64,000 nucleotides of DNA from Palaemon carinicauda (GCF_036898095.1 NC_090745.1:78419130-78483129), one strand, 5' to 3'; numbered from the stretch's first letter, positions 1-12,025 are shown. The notes: generated by a model not told the origin, from the letters alone. Numbers and translations are program-made.

Positions 1-915
1 CCTCGCGAGATGCCGGTTCATCCCGCAATCTCACGTAACATTCTGGGTATGCCGATATTTTCGGCCAGAATTGGAGATCTTCGAGGGGTTTGGCCCCCAT
101 CTTCTCGGAGATGTACAGTTTCCCATTAATCATGGGCATATACTCCGCATACCTCCAGGGGTTGGTTTCGGAACATTGAGGTAAGTCAGAGACTTTGATA
201 GGCTTATGAGAGCCTCTGAGAACGCTTCTCTAACTTCCCTCCTCATCTCCTGTTGTTCCTTGCAGAACAATTCCATCATCTATTGAAGCTGTCCTAGGAG
301 CGCCTCGCTTTTGGCTATCAGCGGTTCAAGATGGGAAGTTGACGGCATAGGTTGATATGCCATCGCAGAAAACTGAGGGTCTTCCGTTATCGTGGATACG
401 GATCCTTCTTCCTCCGTGGGTGGTTGAGGCACCTCTTCTTCAGGATTTTCTTGCAGAAGATTCTTTTCGGTGTCGGTGGACACCTCCGACCTCCGTTCTC
501 GGTGGATGTCCATGCCTTCAAGTGTCTTGTTGATGTCAGCCTCTATCGGCAGCTGGATGAAGGGAGGCTTGACCTATGCCTGAGGTACAACCGCGTCGGA
601 TTGGGCCTTAGGGAACAGAAGGCATCTCATAGCTTCGTTGGGCAGGTAAGGTCCCGGAGAGTTCTTTTGGAACCCTCCTACCCACTTCCGAAGAGTTTCC
701 CTCGTTGTATCCCTTGACTCCGTAGTCTCAGGGATATCTTCACCGAATCCTTCGGTCATCAGGGCCGAGCAGATGGTGCAACCCTTCGGAACCCAATACC
801 TCAGGGTTTTAGTTTAGATGGAGCAAGGGGCATGAGATCTGCACATTTTGTGGCCACAAAAGTCCCTACTTTTGTGGTTTCAGAACAGGACTGCACACTT
901 CACCTTAGCCTCTTC
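1..915 (-). pseudogene. DIRS Gag-like ORF1, relic F (partial, broken)
   Basis: Minus-strand remnant of the family-1 Gag-like protein, the presumed structural nucleoprotein. The segment at 574-759 carries the block GFQKNSPGPYLPNE, matching GFQKNTTGPYLPNE of copies A and B, followed by a match to their FPKA.SDAVVPQ block. The segment near 60-180 encodes NPWRYAEYMPMINGK, matching NPWRYAEHMPMTIGK. A Cys/His pattern (FCGHKMCRSHAPC, then GCTIC) lies just after a splice-acceptor-like TTACAG at about 915-920, as in copies A and B. The frame is kept from 759 to 280 but is closed by TAG codons at about 574 and 278, and further stops lie upstream near 820-890. It is clearly dead and the most diverged Gag of this family here. 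Confidence 0.72.
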
Positions 916-1227
916 CTGTAAGGAAAGAAAGAGTGAAATGAGTATAGGGTAATTTATCTCACTGATAAAATTACACATGCATAAAATAGTACAATTTACT
1001 ATTATTTATCATAGCTTAGGATAGTAAGCTAGAAAAGAAGTAGGAAAGACACATATCTGTGTTTCCCCTCTCCTGTAAGGAAAGAAAGAGTGAAATGAGT
1101 ATAGGGTAATTTATCTCACTGATAAAATTACACATGCATAAAATAGTACAATTTACTATTATTTATCATAGCTTCGGATAGTAAGCTAGAAAAGAAGTAT
1201 TAAAGACACATATCTGTGTTTCCCCTC
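914..1227. repeat. 157-bp tandem duplication (2 copies)
   Basis: Positions 914-1070 and 1071-1227 are almost identical, with three or four visible differences (for example near 1176 and 1200). The unit covers the acceptor-side end of the ORF1 intron of relic F. Because the copies differ so little while the host element is old, the duplication looks recent. Confidence 0.9.
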
Positions 1228-1240
1228 CAGGCAATTGCAG

Positions 1241-2505
1241 TGACCTCCTACAATATTAATATTCTTAATTTCCTTATTAGGGAAAATAAAGTGGCATAAC
1301 TCTCGTACGCAGAGCCAGAGTCAGTGGATACTAACACTAACTCCACCACTTGTAGAATATTAATACTGACAGGTAATCATTGGTGTTCCGATGATCTAGG
1401 ATTCATCAGAATGTTGAAGGAATACTTCACCTCAACATTTTTTAAATCGGTCTCAACAATGGACTGTGAAAGGATACACAGAGTATATTGGAAATTTCAT
1501 ACTACTGTATCATTATATACTGTAGTTTTCTAACTGCTGTATTGTTATAATGCAGGAATACTGGCTACTGTACTGTCTTATACTGTAGTTTTGCCGGTAT
1601 ACTATCGGGTTAGGCTAGTACCTGGCGGCACTAGCTGACAGAGAGAAAGAATGGAAAGAAGGACTACCGTATTATTATAGTTTAGTACAAAAATTAGGGG
1701 TGTAGGGACTACTGTCTCTACTGCCTTCTTTCCAGAATGAGGATTGAAATGGAAGGGGAGGAATACATTGATTCTAGCTTTCATCCAGCCACAATTTCTG
1801 TTGCCAGCTGTTGAGGACTGAAGAATACTCAAAAGCATAATGGGTTTCCCACCGGCAGCCGTCAGGGCCGGCTCAACCTTTCCCGGAGCTTAGCTTCCGT
1901 TAGGGAGATGGTTGAAGCGGCAACCTAACCGCCTTTGTAGGAGTCCGGCCGGTAACCCAGTCAGCCCGGCAAGTGGGGTGATTGTAGAATACCAGCCACA
2001 GGAATCGTGACAGCCTAAAGGACAGAAGGGGAAGGGAATAGGTCTTATATTTTACAGAGAAAGGTGGCGGCAGGTATGCCTCCTACTTTCGGCTGTAAAT
2101 CAAGGAAGCATAGTTTCATATACCGGCGCCGTCTTGGGCGGCAGAGCAATAACGATTCCCTAGCCTAAGACATTGCCGGATATAAGATATGTCTTCTAGT
2201 CCACAAGGGAGAAAGTTGGCGGCAATTATACTACCCACTTTCGGTTGTGGACTAGGGAAGCCGAACTTCCTATGCCGACAACGATGTAACCGGCAGGGGA
2301 ATGACTATTCCCCTATCAGTAGCGTTGTCGGCAACAAGACAGAATATCCTGAGTTACTGTCATATTTCAAAGCAGGGATACTCGCCGGCAAAGAAGATCG
2401 ACAGAAAACACTATCCAAGTCAAGCTGGAGTACATTACTCGATGGCGATGACGTAAGATAGGGTTGTCGCCTGGGTTGGCGGCACTCAGGGGGGAAGAAA
2501 GGGTT
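1241..2505 (-). other. 5' leader of relic F, no gene seen
   Basis: No convincing coding sequence. The stretch is moderately GC-rich with scattered GCCGGC/GCCGCC-type words (for example 1855-1965, 2110-2130 and 2260-2390), resembling in style the GCCGGC-rich leader of copies A and B. Short open frames here have no recognisable domain. Confidence 0.45.
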
Positions 2506-2914
2506 TACAGTGAACCCTCGTTTATCGCGGTAGATAGGTTCCAGACGCGGCCGCGATAGGTGAAAATCCGCGAAGTAGTGACACCATATTCACCTATTTA
2601 TTCAACATGTATATTCAGACTTTTAAAAACTTCCCTTGTACGTAGTACTGTTAACAAACTACCCTTTAATGTACAGAACACTTGATGCATCTACTACAGT
2701 ACCCTAAACTAAAACAGGCACAAATATTAAAGGCAATTTTATATCATGCGTTTCCTAAACACGCTAAAAAGCACGTTAAAAAATGGCAACCAATGTTTTG
2801 TTTACATTTATCTCTGATCATAATGAAGAAACAAACTGGAGGTAGAGCTTTGCTTATTACCCAGATATATTTCCCATACTATTCCCTTAGAACTACATCA
2901 CATCTTCCTACTTT

Positions 2915-3669
<755 letters not shown>

Positions 3670-4017
3670 TTTTTGGGCTCAAGCCATGTCGTCCTGATGG
3701 AAGTTCCTTAAAGGCAGCTTCCTAGGGTATATTACAACTACGGCGATATTCCCAGAGAATTTACCTTAAGGTACCCAGAATTCTAACTCCTGGAGCGAGT
3801 ATCCCTAAAAAAGACCTTAGGGATATCGTAAATATCAGTGGACGTATTCTTGACACGCCTCATAGCAATCTATACCCCGAATAGAGTTAACACTTCGTAG
3901 GGGTCAAATGGCAAGAAAACGAAAACGATAAGAAAGGGGGGAGCCGTTCGTAAGGCATCTCTCCTCCCCGTTTCGAAAGCGTGCCCTGCGCCGCTCGCGG
4001 CGCCATCTGTATTCCTT
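3670..4017 (+). repeat. Left inverted terminal repeat of DIRS copy A
   Basis: Inverted match of about 350 bp to 12077-12415, starting TTTTGGGCTCAAGCC and ending at ATCTGTATTCCTT. The same sequence forms both ends of copy B. In DIRS elements the ITRs contain the recombination sites used on the circular cDNA. Confidence 0.93.
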
Positions 4018-6204
4018 TTTGCGTAGCTATACGACTCGGTGTTTTTCCCTGTATTACTACCAAAATCTTGGATTTTCTCGTTGATAATGCTTTCTCCAAC
4101 TTCTTCTGCCTCGGATAAGTTGAGTACTATTTCTTTTATGTATAAATGTAGGCTCTTGTTTAAAATTAAAGTAATTAAAAGAGTTATCTTTGATACAAGA
4201 GCTGTTGCCAGCTGGAGGCATCATGGATGCTGTCGCTCGCTAGAATAGGATTTATTTGTTAGCAAGAGCGACGTTCCCAGCCCCTTTGCGCTTTAATAAT
4301 TAGCTACTTAGCTTATTTAGGAATTCTGTTATGATGCGATAGTAGTGTGCCTGGCGAAAGTTTTGCCTAGGCTGACCAACACTAGTCTTCGTAGGCTAGC
4401 TGTTGGCCCATGTACTTCCTGCATGATAATTAGTCTTCCAAGTGTGATTTTTTATTGCTTTAAGCGTTAGGCAACGTTATACATATAAGCCCTTTTCGAG
4501 TACCTTCCAAGATAGTATTGGTGTGAGTTTCGGTGAATTAGGTAATCGATTCTCTTAGTGCCTAGGCTAGGTTGTCTTAGGTCATTATAATATTATCTGT
4601 TTCCCCGTTTGCTCCCTTCTCTTCGGGGAAGGGGCAAACCCTTTCCCTCTGTTTAAGCCTTAGGCTTAACTCTAGTGGTTTGTTTGAATTAATTTTCAAA
4701 TATATCTATGCTGGAGTAGTACTGTACCTTCCTGTTCCAACTGAATTGGTTCAGAGTGGGACAGTACAGCAGTGTATTAGTCTGAGTCCGGGTTGGTCTA
4801 GCATGGGGCAGAGTCTCCCTTGCTGACTGACACGGGCATAAGGGGTTTATCCCCCTTGGATCACCTTGTTGGGTTCCAGTAGTGATTCCTTCGCTCGGTG
4901 ACCCCTCAGACTTGTCCTCTTTGCCGTTCTGGATTCGGGATATGTTCCCTTTTTCTGGAATAGCAATTCCTTCCTTGCCTTGGTTTTAGGGAGGCAGCCA
5001 GTAGTGCCGGCCTCCCCCTCGGGTTTTCTCTGGCTGAGATGAGCTCTCTTAGTTGGGAATGACCCTTAACCAAGGCAAGGTTGGATAGGACCCTCTGTCC
5101 TTCCCTTCTATTTTTTCCGTTCCTTTGTGTCAGTCGTCCGCATCCGTACCTAGCCTAGGTTAGGATGGGGAACTGACGTGGTCCCCTGTCGGCCGGCAGA
5201 GTGTGCCGACCGGCAGAGACCCTTTCTTTGAGTGCTGCCCGGTCCTTTCTTGGTCCCTCCACCGCTGCCGTCTGTAGATTCAGTAAGCAGCGGTTAGGAA
5301 GCCTGACTTAGTGTCTCCCCTTCCTCTCGGCACTCTTTCGGGTGCCGGGCACAGAGGCTCATAGCCTCTTAGCCCGGCACTCATTCTGTTGTCTTCTTAT
5401 GTGTTGTCCTTGCCATCTGCCGGCCTACAGGCCGGCCGACGGTGGGGGGGTGTTCTCCAGTTCTCTTGCTGTCGGTCGGCGGTGGTTATATACCTTTGCC
5501 GGCCGGTCTCTTGCTCATCTGCCGGCCACTATGAGTGGCGGCCGGCAGCCGAGCGCTACCTGGTGTGGAGGCCAGCCGGCAGGGTTTGCTTACTGCTGCC
5601 GGCCGGCCTGCTACACTGCCCGGTTAGCCGGCCACTAAGAGTGATGGCCGGCAACGCAGTGCTAACCGGGTGGCTGCGGACCGGCAACCACTGCCGGCCG
5701 GTTCAGGCATGGGATCTGGAGTTCTCCCCAATAGGGGTGATCTGAAGTTGTGTACTTGAGATCTACCTTTTGAAAAACGAGGGGGGGGGGGGTACTGACC
5801 GGCAATAGCCGGCCGGCACACCACCCTCAGGTACTGTATCAGTTCTTTCTTGAGTGGTGTATTCAACCAAGGGAGTCCATGATATAGTAGGTTACAACAC
5901 TGTCTTTTCTAACTTACTTGTGTTACTTTGTGCAATCACTTGGTGTCGCCTTACAAGGATAAAAAGAGAATTCTTTTCATCCCTGGCCAGAATGGTAAAA
6001 ATTTTACCTTAGGTGTGAGCTACACCTAATTTCCTTGGGAAATATGATCTCTGGTTATTCTAGTAAAGACTAACTACGTGACTTTGGCTGGTGGGCTTCC
6101 ACAGGTGATTGTGTGGGTTTCACAAGTAGGTGTCTTTCCCTTATTCTTGGTGAATACTCATATTTACATGTGAATTGAAATTCACTTGATATTCATGGAA
6201 ATTT
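4018..6204 (+). other. 5' leader of DIRS copy A, probable first exon and intron
   Basis: No long ORF with recognisable domains. The segment matches the leader of copy B (43594-45760, inverted). The last part, about 5880-6218, is AT-richer and ends in a pyrimidine stretch plus ACAG, so it reads as an intron. The exact donor and the first coding exon were not identified. Confidence 0.55.
5190..5830. repeat. GCCGGC-rich palindromic cluster in the DIRS leader
   Basis: This block contains many copies of the palindrome GCCGGC and its extension GCCGGCCGGC, in degenerate units around phrases such as TGCCGGCCACTA. The matching block in copy B is at 43970-44620. It is strikingly CpG-rich compared with the rest of the window. 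Its function is unknown; strong RNA secondary structure or a packaging/regulatory signal is possible. Confidence 0.7.
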
Positions 6205-6218
6205 TCTTCTTTTACAGG
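6205..6218 (+). other. Predicted 3' splice site before Gag exon
   Basis: A pyrimidine-rich stretch (TTTTCTTCTTTTACAG) ends at about 6218. The open frame EEHPKCDSVFC starts immediately after it and stays open into gag. The same site is preserved in copy B at about 43580, in relic F at about 916 and in family 2 (near 52252), which argues for a real intron in ORF1. Confidence 0.55.
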
Positions 6219-8174
6219 AGGAGCATCCGAAGTGTGATAGTGTCTTCTGCAATGTCCGCAGCAAGAACTTTTGCGGACATGTCTCGTGTAGGAGGCACGC
6301 GGCTTGCGCAGCCTCCAATGATGACCATCGCTACTGGGATCCGCAGGTATGTGCAGTATGTACTAACCTGCTATCAGAGGCTTTTGAATCCCCTAGGTCG
6401 GCGGAGTCAAGGGATGCAGCGAGGGAGAAGCTCCGCTTATGGGCAAGGGGTTTTCAGAAGAACACCACTGGACCTTATCTTCCTAATGAGAAGATGAGGG
6501 CATACCTTTTTCCCAAAGCTTCCACTGACGCTGTTGTTCCCCAGCCTCGGCCGGAGATCCCTCTCGTCCAGATCCCAGTGGAGGAGGATGTTGCTGATGC
6601 CATGCAGGACATCCAGTTGGATGACAAGATGTCTGACTTGTCCGATCGTGCGGAACAGGATCTCCTCGCAGAGGGTGAGGAGGAGGATCGAGATCCTATT
6701 GCCGTGGAGGAAGAGGTTCCCGTACCTTCAGACGTTCCGGTTCAGATCCCTGAACCTATCCCCTCTACCTCGTCCGCTCTTCCAGCAGAGCTGGGACAGG
6801 CTCTCTCTTCCATCGTTGGTATGATCCAACAGATGCAGAGGGAGAATAATCAGAAGGCCGCTACTTTGGAGCTCCAGATGCAGAAGATCACAGCATCACG
6901 TGGACCTCCAAAGAAGCTCAACGTGAAGGACCTTCCTCTGTGCTCGGATGCCAACCCGTGGAGATATGCCGAGCACATGCCGATGACGATCGGGAAGATC
7001 GTCATGTCGGAGAAACTGGGCTCAGTTCCCCTTGAGGAGGTGGAATTCTGGCCCAGTAGAGGGGCCTACCCGGACTGTTATGTCCGTCTGAAGAAGGAGC
7101 CGGCCTCGAAGGAGGAGACGGAACCGAAAGAGGTGATCATCCTGGATCACTCCAAGGCTCAAGCTACCCTAACAGCTGCATTGAAGGAGAGGGGGTTCTC
7201 AAACTCTAAAGTTGCTGCTTTGAGTAAGAAGCACCCCTCCTTTGTATCCTCCCCGGCTAGGGCCTTCCCCTTTATGCAGAAGGGGTTCGCGGCCGTCTTG
7301 AAGGCGGTTGAAGCTGGCAAACCGTGTCCATCTCTGGAGGAATGCAAACCACTGTCGTTGGCCTTGCCGCTGGATAATAAGGACTGGAAGGAGGTGCACC
7401 TCACTTTCTCGGTTGGGAAGTTGGACGCCGACATTGCAGGTCAGCAGTTCGGCGAAAACCTTCCCAAGTTGTCGGAATTCCTCCTACGGAGGGAATTGGA
7501 CAAAGGAGCGCCTGGCAGCCTCGATGTCTCTCCAGACCAACATGGAGACAATGGCTAGCGACCCCAAGATGCCTGAGATGTTCATGGTAATGGCCAAGAT
7601 CCATCTGGCCACGGTGACTAAGGACCTCTATTGCTTTGTCAAAGCGAGGAGGGCCTGTAGAGAGTTTGTTTTCGCCTCGGCCACAGTGAGGCATGAACCC
7701 AAGAGGCTCATTTCATCCAGCATCTGGGGTAAAGATCTCTTTCCCAACGATGTGGTCAAAGAGGTGGTGGACAAGGCAGCCACTGAGAACCGTAATCTTC
7801 TCCTTAAGTGGGGCCTGTCCCTTAAGAGGAAGTCTTCTCCTGATGAGGGCCCTCAGCCGAAAGGAAAGGCGAAGAAATCGAGGTTTTCCTCCCGTCCAGC
7901 CAAGCCTTTCAGACCACAAAGACAGCAGCAGCAGCAGCCAGCTTTGCCTCCGGTACCACAACTGGTAGCCCAGACCCCGACCACCTTCCAATGGGTACCC
8001 CAAGCCGTGTCATCAGCATCCCCGGCATTCAATCCAGTGTTCGAAGGGCAATCGACCACGTTTCGGGCAAAGCCCAGAGGTACAGCCAGAGGTTCGGCGA
8101 GACGCCCCTCTAGGGGACGAGGATTCAGAGGTGGTCGCGGCCAGGGAGGCAAGACTGCAGGGCAGTCAAAGTGA
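6219..8174 (+). pseudogene. DIRS Gag-like ORF1, copy A (frameshifted)
   Basis: Gag-like nucleoprotein of family 1. The frame opens at the predicted splice acceptor with a Cys/His-rich module (CDSVFC, CGHVSC, RRHAAC, then VCAVC), a likely zinc-binding domain. The first in-frame ATG is at 6494. An acidic region follows, then the conserved NPWRYAEHMPMTIGK block and a central helical region. The C-terminus is basic and Arg/Gly-rich (RGRGFRGGRGQGG), typical of RNA-binding tails. Compared with copy B, two bases (AC) are missing at about 7501, so the upstream frame ends at 7558 while the downstream frame continues to the TGA at 8172-8174. It is followed at once by the RT frame, offset by +1. Confidence 0.88.
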
Positions 8175-9939
8175 AGTGTCGCCGGTAGGTGGGAGACTTC
8201 AGTATTTCCGGGATCGCTGGACCTTCGATCCCTGGGCACACAGCCTGCTCAAAAATGGACTGGGTTGGAGTTGGTACAGTACTCCGCCCCAGTGCCCTCA
8301 ATTTTTCCAACACTCCACCCCCGTTTTGGAGGAGTACATCCAAGATCTGTTGGAGAAAAAGGTGATCCGGAGGGTAAAGTCCATCAAGTTTCAGGGGAGG
8401 CTGTTTTGTGTTCCCAAGAAAGACTCGGGGAAACTCAGAGTCATTCTGGACTTGTCACCACTCAACAAGTTCATAGTGAACCACAAGTTCAAGATGTTAA
8501 CGTTACAACACGTAAGGGCCTTACTGCCCAAGAGGGCATATACCGTCTCCATCGATTTGTCAGACGCATATTGGCACGTTCCAATAAGTCGCCGTCTCTC
8601 CCCCTACCTAGGATTCAAGCTACAACAAAACTTTATGCTTTCAGAGCGATGCCCTTCGGGCTAAACATAGCCCCAAGGATCTTTACGAAGCTTGCGAGCG
8701 CAGCGCTCAAACAGTTACGCCTAAAAGGGTTCCATGTAGTAGCCTACCTGGACGATTGGTTGGTGTGGGCAGCATCCAGAGCGGAATGCTTGCAAGCTTC
8801 CCTACAAGTGATTCAGTTCCTGGAATATCTAGGTTTCATGATCAACTGAAAGAAGTCTCGTCTTTCTCCAGCTCAGAGGTTCCAGTGGTTGGGAATTCAC
8901 TGGGATCTAGTGTCACACCGTTTTTCCATTCCGATGTCGAAAAGGAAGGAAATAGCGGGGTCTGTCAGGAGACTTCTAGGTTCCGAGAGGATATCAAGAC
9001 GCGAACAAGAGAGGGTTTTGGGCTCTCTTCAGTTTGCATCAGTAACAGACCCAGTGCTAAGAGCACAGCTAAAAGATGCAGCGGGAGTATGGAGAACCTT
9101 TGCATCGAAAGAGCGAAGGGACTTGAAGAGACCGGTCCCACTTCGGCTACGTTCTCTTCTCATACCGTGGTCTCAAGCCAGTCGTCTAAAGAGGTCACTA
9201 CCTCTTCAACCATCCCCCCCGTCAGTGACAATCCACACAGACGCCTCAAAGGTAGGGTGGGGGGCGTCACTCCCATCGGAAAAAAGTGCAAGGGACCTGG
9301 TCCAAGCTATTTGGGACTTTTCACATAAACTTTCTAGAAGCTATGGCAGTGCTTCTTACCCTGAAGAAAGTATCCCCACGTCACTCGATCCATGTAAGGT
9401 TGGTACTGGACAGCGAGGTGGTAGTGAAATGTCTGAATCGGCGGGGATCGAGATCCCCACCTCTCAACCAGGTAATGTTAGCCATATTTCGACTGGCGGA
9501 GAAGAAGAAGTGGCACCTGTCAGCAGTTCACCTTCAAGGAGTCCGGAATGTGACCGCGGACGCTCTATCCAGGGTTACACTGATAGAGTCGGAATGGTCC
9601 CTAGACGCAGGATCATTCTCCTTCATCTTGAGACAAGTCCCAGAACTGCAGATAGACCTCTTCGCGACGAAGGACAACAAGAAGCTGCCGAAATATGTGT
9701 CCCCATACGTGGACCCCTTGGCGGAAGCAGTAGATGCGATGTCCCTCGATTGGAACAGATGGTCCAGGATCTACCTGTTTCCCCCTCACAATCTGATGTT
9801 GAGGGTCCTCAACATACTGAGATCCTTCAAGGGAGTAGCAGCAATAGTGGCCCACAAGTGGCCGAACAGTGTATGGTTCCCTCTAGCTCTGGAACTACGA
9901 CTGAAGTTTCTACCACTCCCGGACCCAGTTCTGTCCTAG
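8175..9939 (+). pseudogene. DIRS RT / RNase H / methyltransferase-like ORF2, copy A (broken)
   Basis: Reverse transcriptase of the DIRS type. In order: RT fingers (KVIRRVKSIKFQGRLF, KLRVILDLSPLNKF), the catalytic region TVSIDLSDAYWHVPI, the core YLDDWLVWA, then RNase H (IHTDASKVGWG, LDSEVVVKCLN, ADALSR) and a C-terminal block DLFATKDNKKLP...YLFPPHN that resembles the Dam-like methyltransferase domain of DIRS elements. Lesions relative to copy B are one A lost in an A-run near 8627, AGA changed to TGA at 8847-8849 and one inserted C near 9265. There is no ATG before the RT core, and the frame is +1 to gag. Confidence 0.88.
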
Positions 9940-10976
9940 CAAGTCCAGAAGTCGACTGTCTACGCTTCATTACAGAAAACCCGGACCCTGCAGCTCATGA
10001 TTTTCTCTCCCTAGCGGTGAAGAAACGGTTCGGAATCTCGAAAGATAGCATCGACTTCCTGGAAGAATATAAGTGTAAGTCTACTAGGAGGCAGTACGAA
10101 TCAGCATGGAAGAAATGGGTAGCCTTTGTCAAAGACAAGAATCCGCAAGAGATCTCTACGGAGTTCTGCCTATCCTTCTTCATCCACCTCCATGGACAGG
10201 GGCTGGCGGCTAACACGATTTCTACATGTAAGTCAGCTCTGACAAGACCCATTCTATATGCCTTCCAGGTAGACCTCGCTAACGAGATGTTTAATAAGAT
10301 CCCGAAGGCCTGTGCTAGGCTTAGACCATCAGCTCCTCCAAAGCCTATTTCGTGGTCGTTAGACAAAGTCTTTCATTTTGCCTCATTACTGGATAATGAG
10401 GAGTGCGCATTGAAGGACCTGACTCAAAAAGTGATCTTCCTTTTTGCCCTTGCTTCTGGGGCCAGAGTTAGTGAGATTGTGGCCCTCTCGAGAGAGGAGG
10501 GCCGGGTTCAGTTCCTGGATGGGGGAGAACTGAACCTGTTTCCGGACCCTACGTTTCTCGCTAAGAACGAGTTGCCCACCAACAGGTGGGGTCCCTGGAG
10601 AATCTGCCCTCTGAAAGAAGATGCATCTCTATGTCCCGTAGAATGCCTAAAGGTCTATCTTCGTAGAACTTCAGACTTCCATGGGGGCCAACTATTCAGA
10701 GGAGAAACATCGGGCTCGAATTTATCTTTAAATCAGCTTAGGGCGAAAATTACATATTTTATTCGCAGAGCGGATCCTGACAGTTCACCCGCAGGTCATG
10801 ATCCGAGGAAAGTTGCTTCATCCTTAAACTTCTTTAACTTTATGGATTTTGAACACCTTCGTTCATACACTGGCTGGAAGTCTTCCAGGGTATTCTTTCG
10901 CCACTATGCTAAACAAGTGGAGCAGCTAAAGAGGTCTGTGGTAGCAGTTGGTTGCGTCGTTAACCCTGCTGTTTAA
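9266..10976 (+). CDS. DIRS tyrosine recombinase ORF3, copy A
   Basis: The YR that integrates DIRS circular cDNA. The recombinase domain occupies roughly 9940-10976 and looks undamaged: a SAM-like core-binding part (STRRQYESAWKKWVAFV), box A arginine in ASGARVSEI, the HxxR motif in GHDPRKVASS, and the nucleophile region GWKSSRVFFRHYAKQ with the catalytic Tyr. The frame is open further upstream, overlapping ORF2 in another frame. The stop is TAA at 10974-10976. In copy B the same frame is open all the way back to the gag stop; in A the ORF2 indels shift it. The true start is unknown. Confidence 0.88.
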
Positions 10977-11878
10977 CTCTGCGAGGAACAGTGGAATTAT
11001 TTGGGACTTTGATTCTTGGGTGAGTGGATAGTTATATGCGTTGATATAACTAGTAGTGAAGGCTCTGGGAGCCCACAGTGACTGTTCCAGCGTTATGGTG
11101 ATGGTAGCACAAGTACAGACAGGTGTGCCGAGCGTTGCTAACGCTAATGTCAGCAAGTAGTAACATGGACGTTAACTTTGATACCTTGGTATGCGACAAG
11201 TGACCTGATTGTTTTCTTTCAGATAACCATTCATCCATGCACTACGGTACTTGTGTAAATTGTTGGTCATCCACCTATCATATGTATATATTTATGGTAA
11301 CCATGTCTATTTATTGTTACTCAATAAACTTGTTCTCGGGAACCTTGCGTCTCCTTCACCTATATTGATTTCATGTTAATTATTGAGCATTTAGCCTATG
11401 TATATTAATCGGGGGTATCTATAATAGCCTATTCCTTAATGCAACCCTTGTTGCACTGGTTTATACTTTCCTTAGCATAAAGGGCTCCACCCCTCTCTGA
11501 GGACGGTGGCGGCAGCAAGTTTAATCCTACGCAGATATAACCTTTTTGTCTATTTTACTTCGACCAGGGTGCTGGTCGGGATTTTTTCCCTTGGATGCTG
11601 TAGTTCCGTAAAGACTATGCTTTACTTCATATAGAGTGAGACCACTATATTGTACTGGCTGGCGAGTGATTCATACATAGGTATATGTACTCTTCGTTCG
11701 TTTCTAGAGTCTAGTAGGACTCCTCCCTGTAGGGGGCAGGAAGCGCTTTCATGGCTTATGATTAGTGAAAAGATGTATAACGGTAACATCTTAGGTCTTT
11801 CAGTCGAGTTGACTAAGAAACATTCCTGAGGAGTACGGCACGTATTGAGAATCCACAGATACAGTAATGCTCTGGTAT
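10977..11878 (+). other. 3' untranslated spacer of DIRS copy A
   Basis: About 900 bp between the recombinase stop and the ICR without a recognisable gene. It matches copy B at 37915-38817 (inverted). AATAAA occurs at 11323-11328 and may be a polyadenylation signal, since it lies about 350 bases after the YR stop. Confidence 0.5.
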
Positions 11879-11974
11879 ACTTCCATCAGGACGATATGGC
11901 TTGAGCCCAAAAAACGGATTTTGAGCGAAGCGAAAAATCTATTTTTGGGTAAGATGGCCATGTCGTCCTGATGG
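11879..11974 (+). repeat. Internal complementary region (circle junction) of DIRS copy A
   Basis: The sequence CCATCAGGACGATATGGCTTGAGCCC (continuing to 11913) is the complement of the element's left end. It is fused directly to ACGGATTTTGAGCGAAGCG (to 11974), the complement of the right end. Read in reverse it equals the right terminus joined to the left terminus. This is the ICR expected of DIRS elements, used to template completion and circularisation of cDNA. It fixes the element ends independently. Confidence 0.93.
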
Positions 11975-11985
11975 ACCCGCCCTGT

Positions 11986-12025
11986 TCCTTTTCAAAAAAA
12001 AAAAAAAAAAAAAAATGAAAAGGGT
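11986..12025. repeat. Hairpin with A-tract loop
   Basis: CCTTTTC and GAAAAGG flank about 22 adenines plus T (11993-12016). In copy B the same stem (37787-37808 region, inverted) encloses a mixed A/T loop, so the A-run is an expansion specific to copy A rather than a poly(A) tail. Confidence 0.65.

Larger units (their letters stand above)
1..2505 (-). mobile_element. Relic DIRS-like element F, inner part (family 1)
   Basis: This is the internal part of an old, diverged family-1 DIRS-like element read on the minus strand. From high to low coordinates it holds a 5' leader (about 2505-920) and then a Gag pseudogene that runs off the left window edge. It is assigned to family 1 because its Gag fragments align by eye with the Gag of copies A and B over several conserved blocks. 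The element is interrupted at 2506-2507 by a TA-flanked DNA transposon and appears to resume at 12617, where its leader and left ITR are found. RT and YR parts, if present, lie outside the window. Confidence 0.7.

Noticed and set aside
5342..5866. Several overlapping open frames of 80-118 codons
   Set aside because: They arise from the GCCGGC-rich leader, are open on both strands, and are not convincingly conserved between copies A and B.
6347..6377. A 31-nt stretch with GTATGT, TACTAAC and CAG that looks like a tiny intron inside Gag
   Set aside because: It is too short for animal splicing, and its in-frame translation gives the conserved VCAVC zinc-binding motif, so it is coding.
11993..12014. 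Poly(A) tail of a retroposed mRNA
   Set aside because: It sits in the loop of a hairpin shared with copy B, where the loop is mixed A/T, so it is a local A-run expansion.
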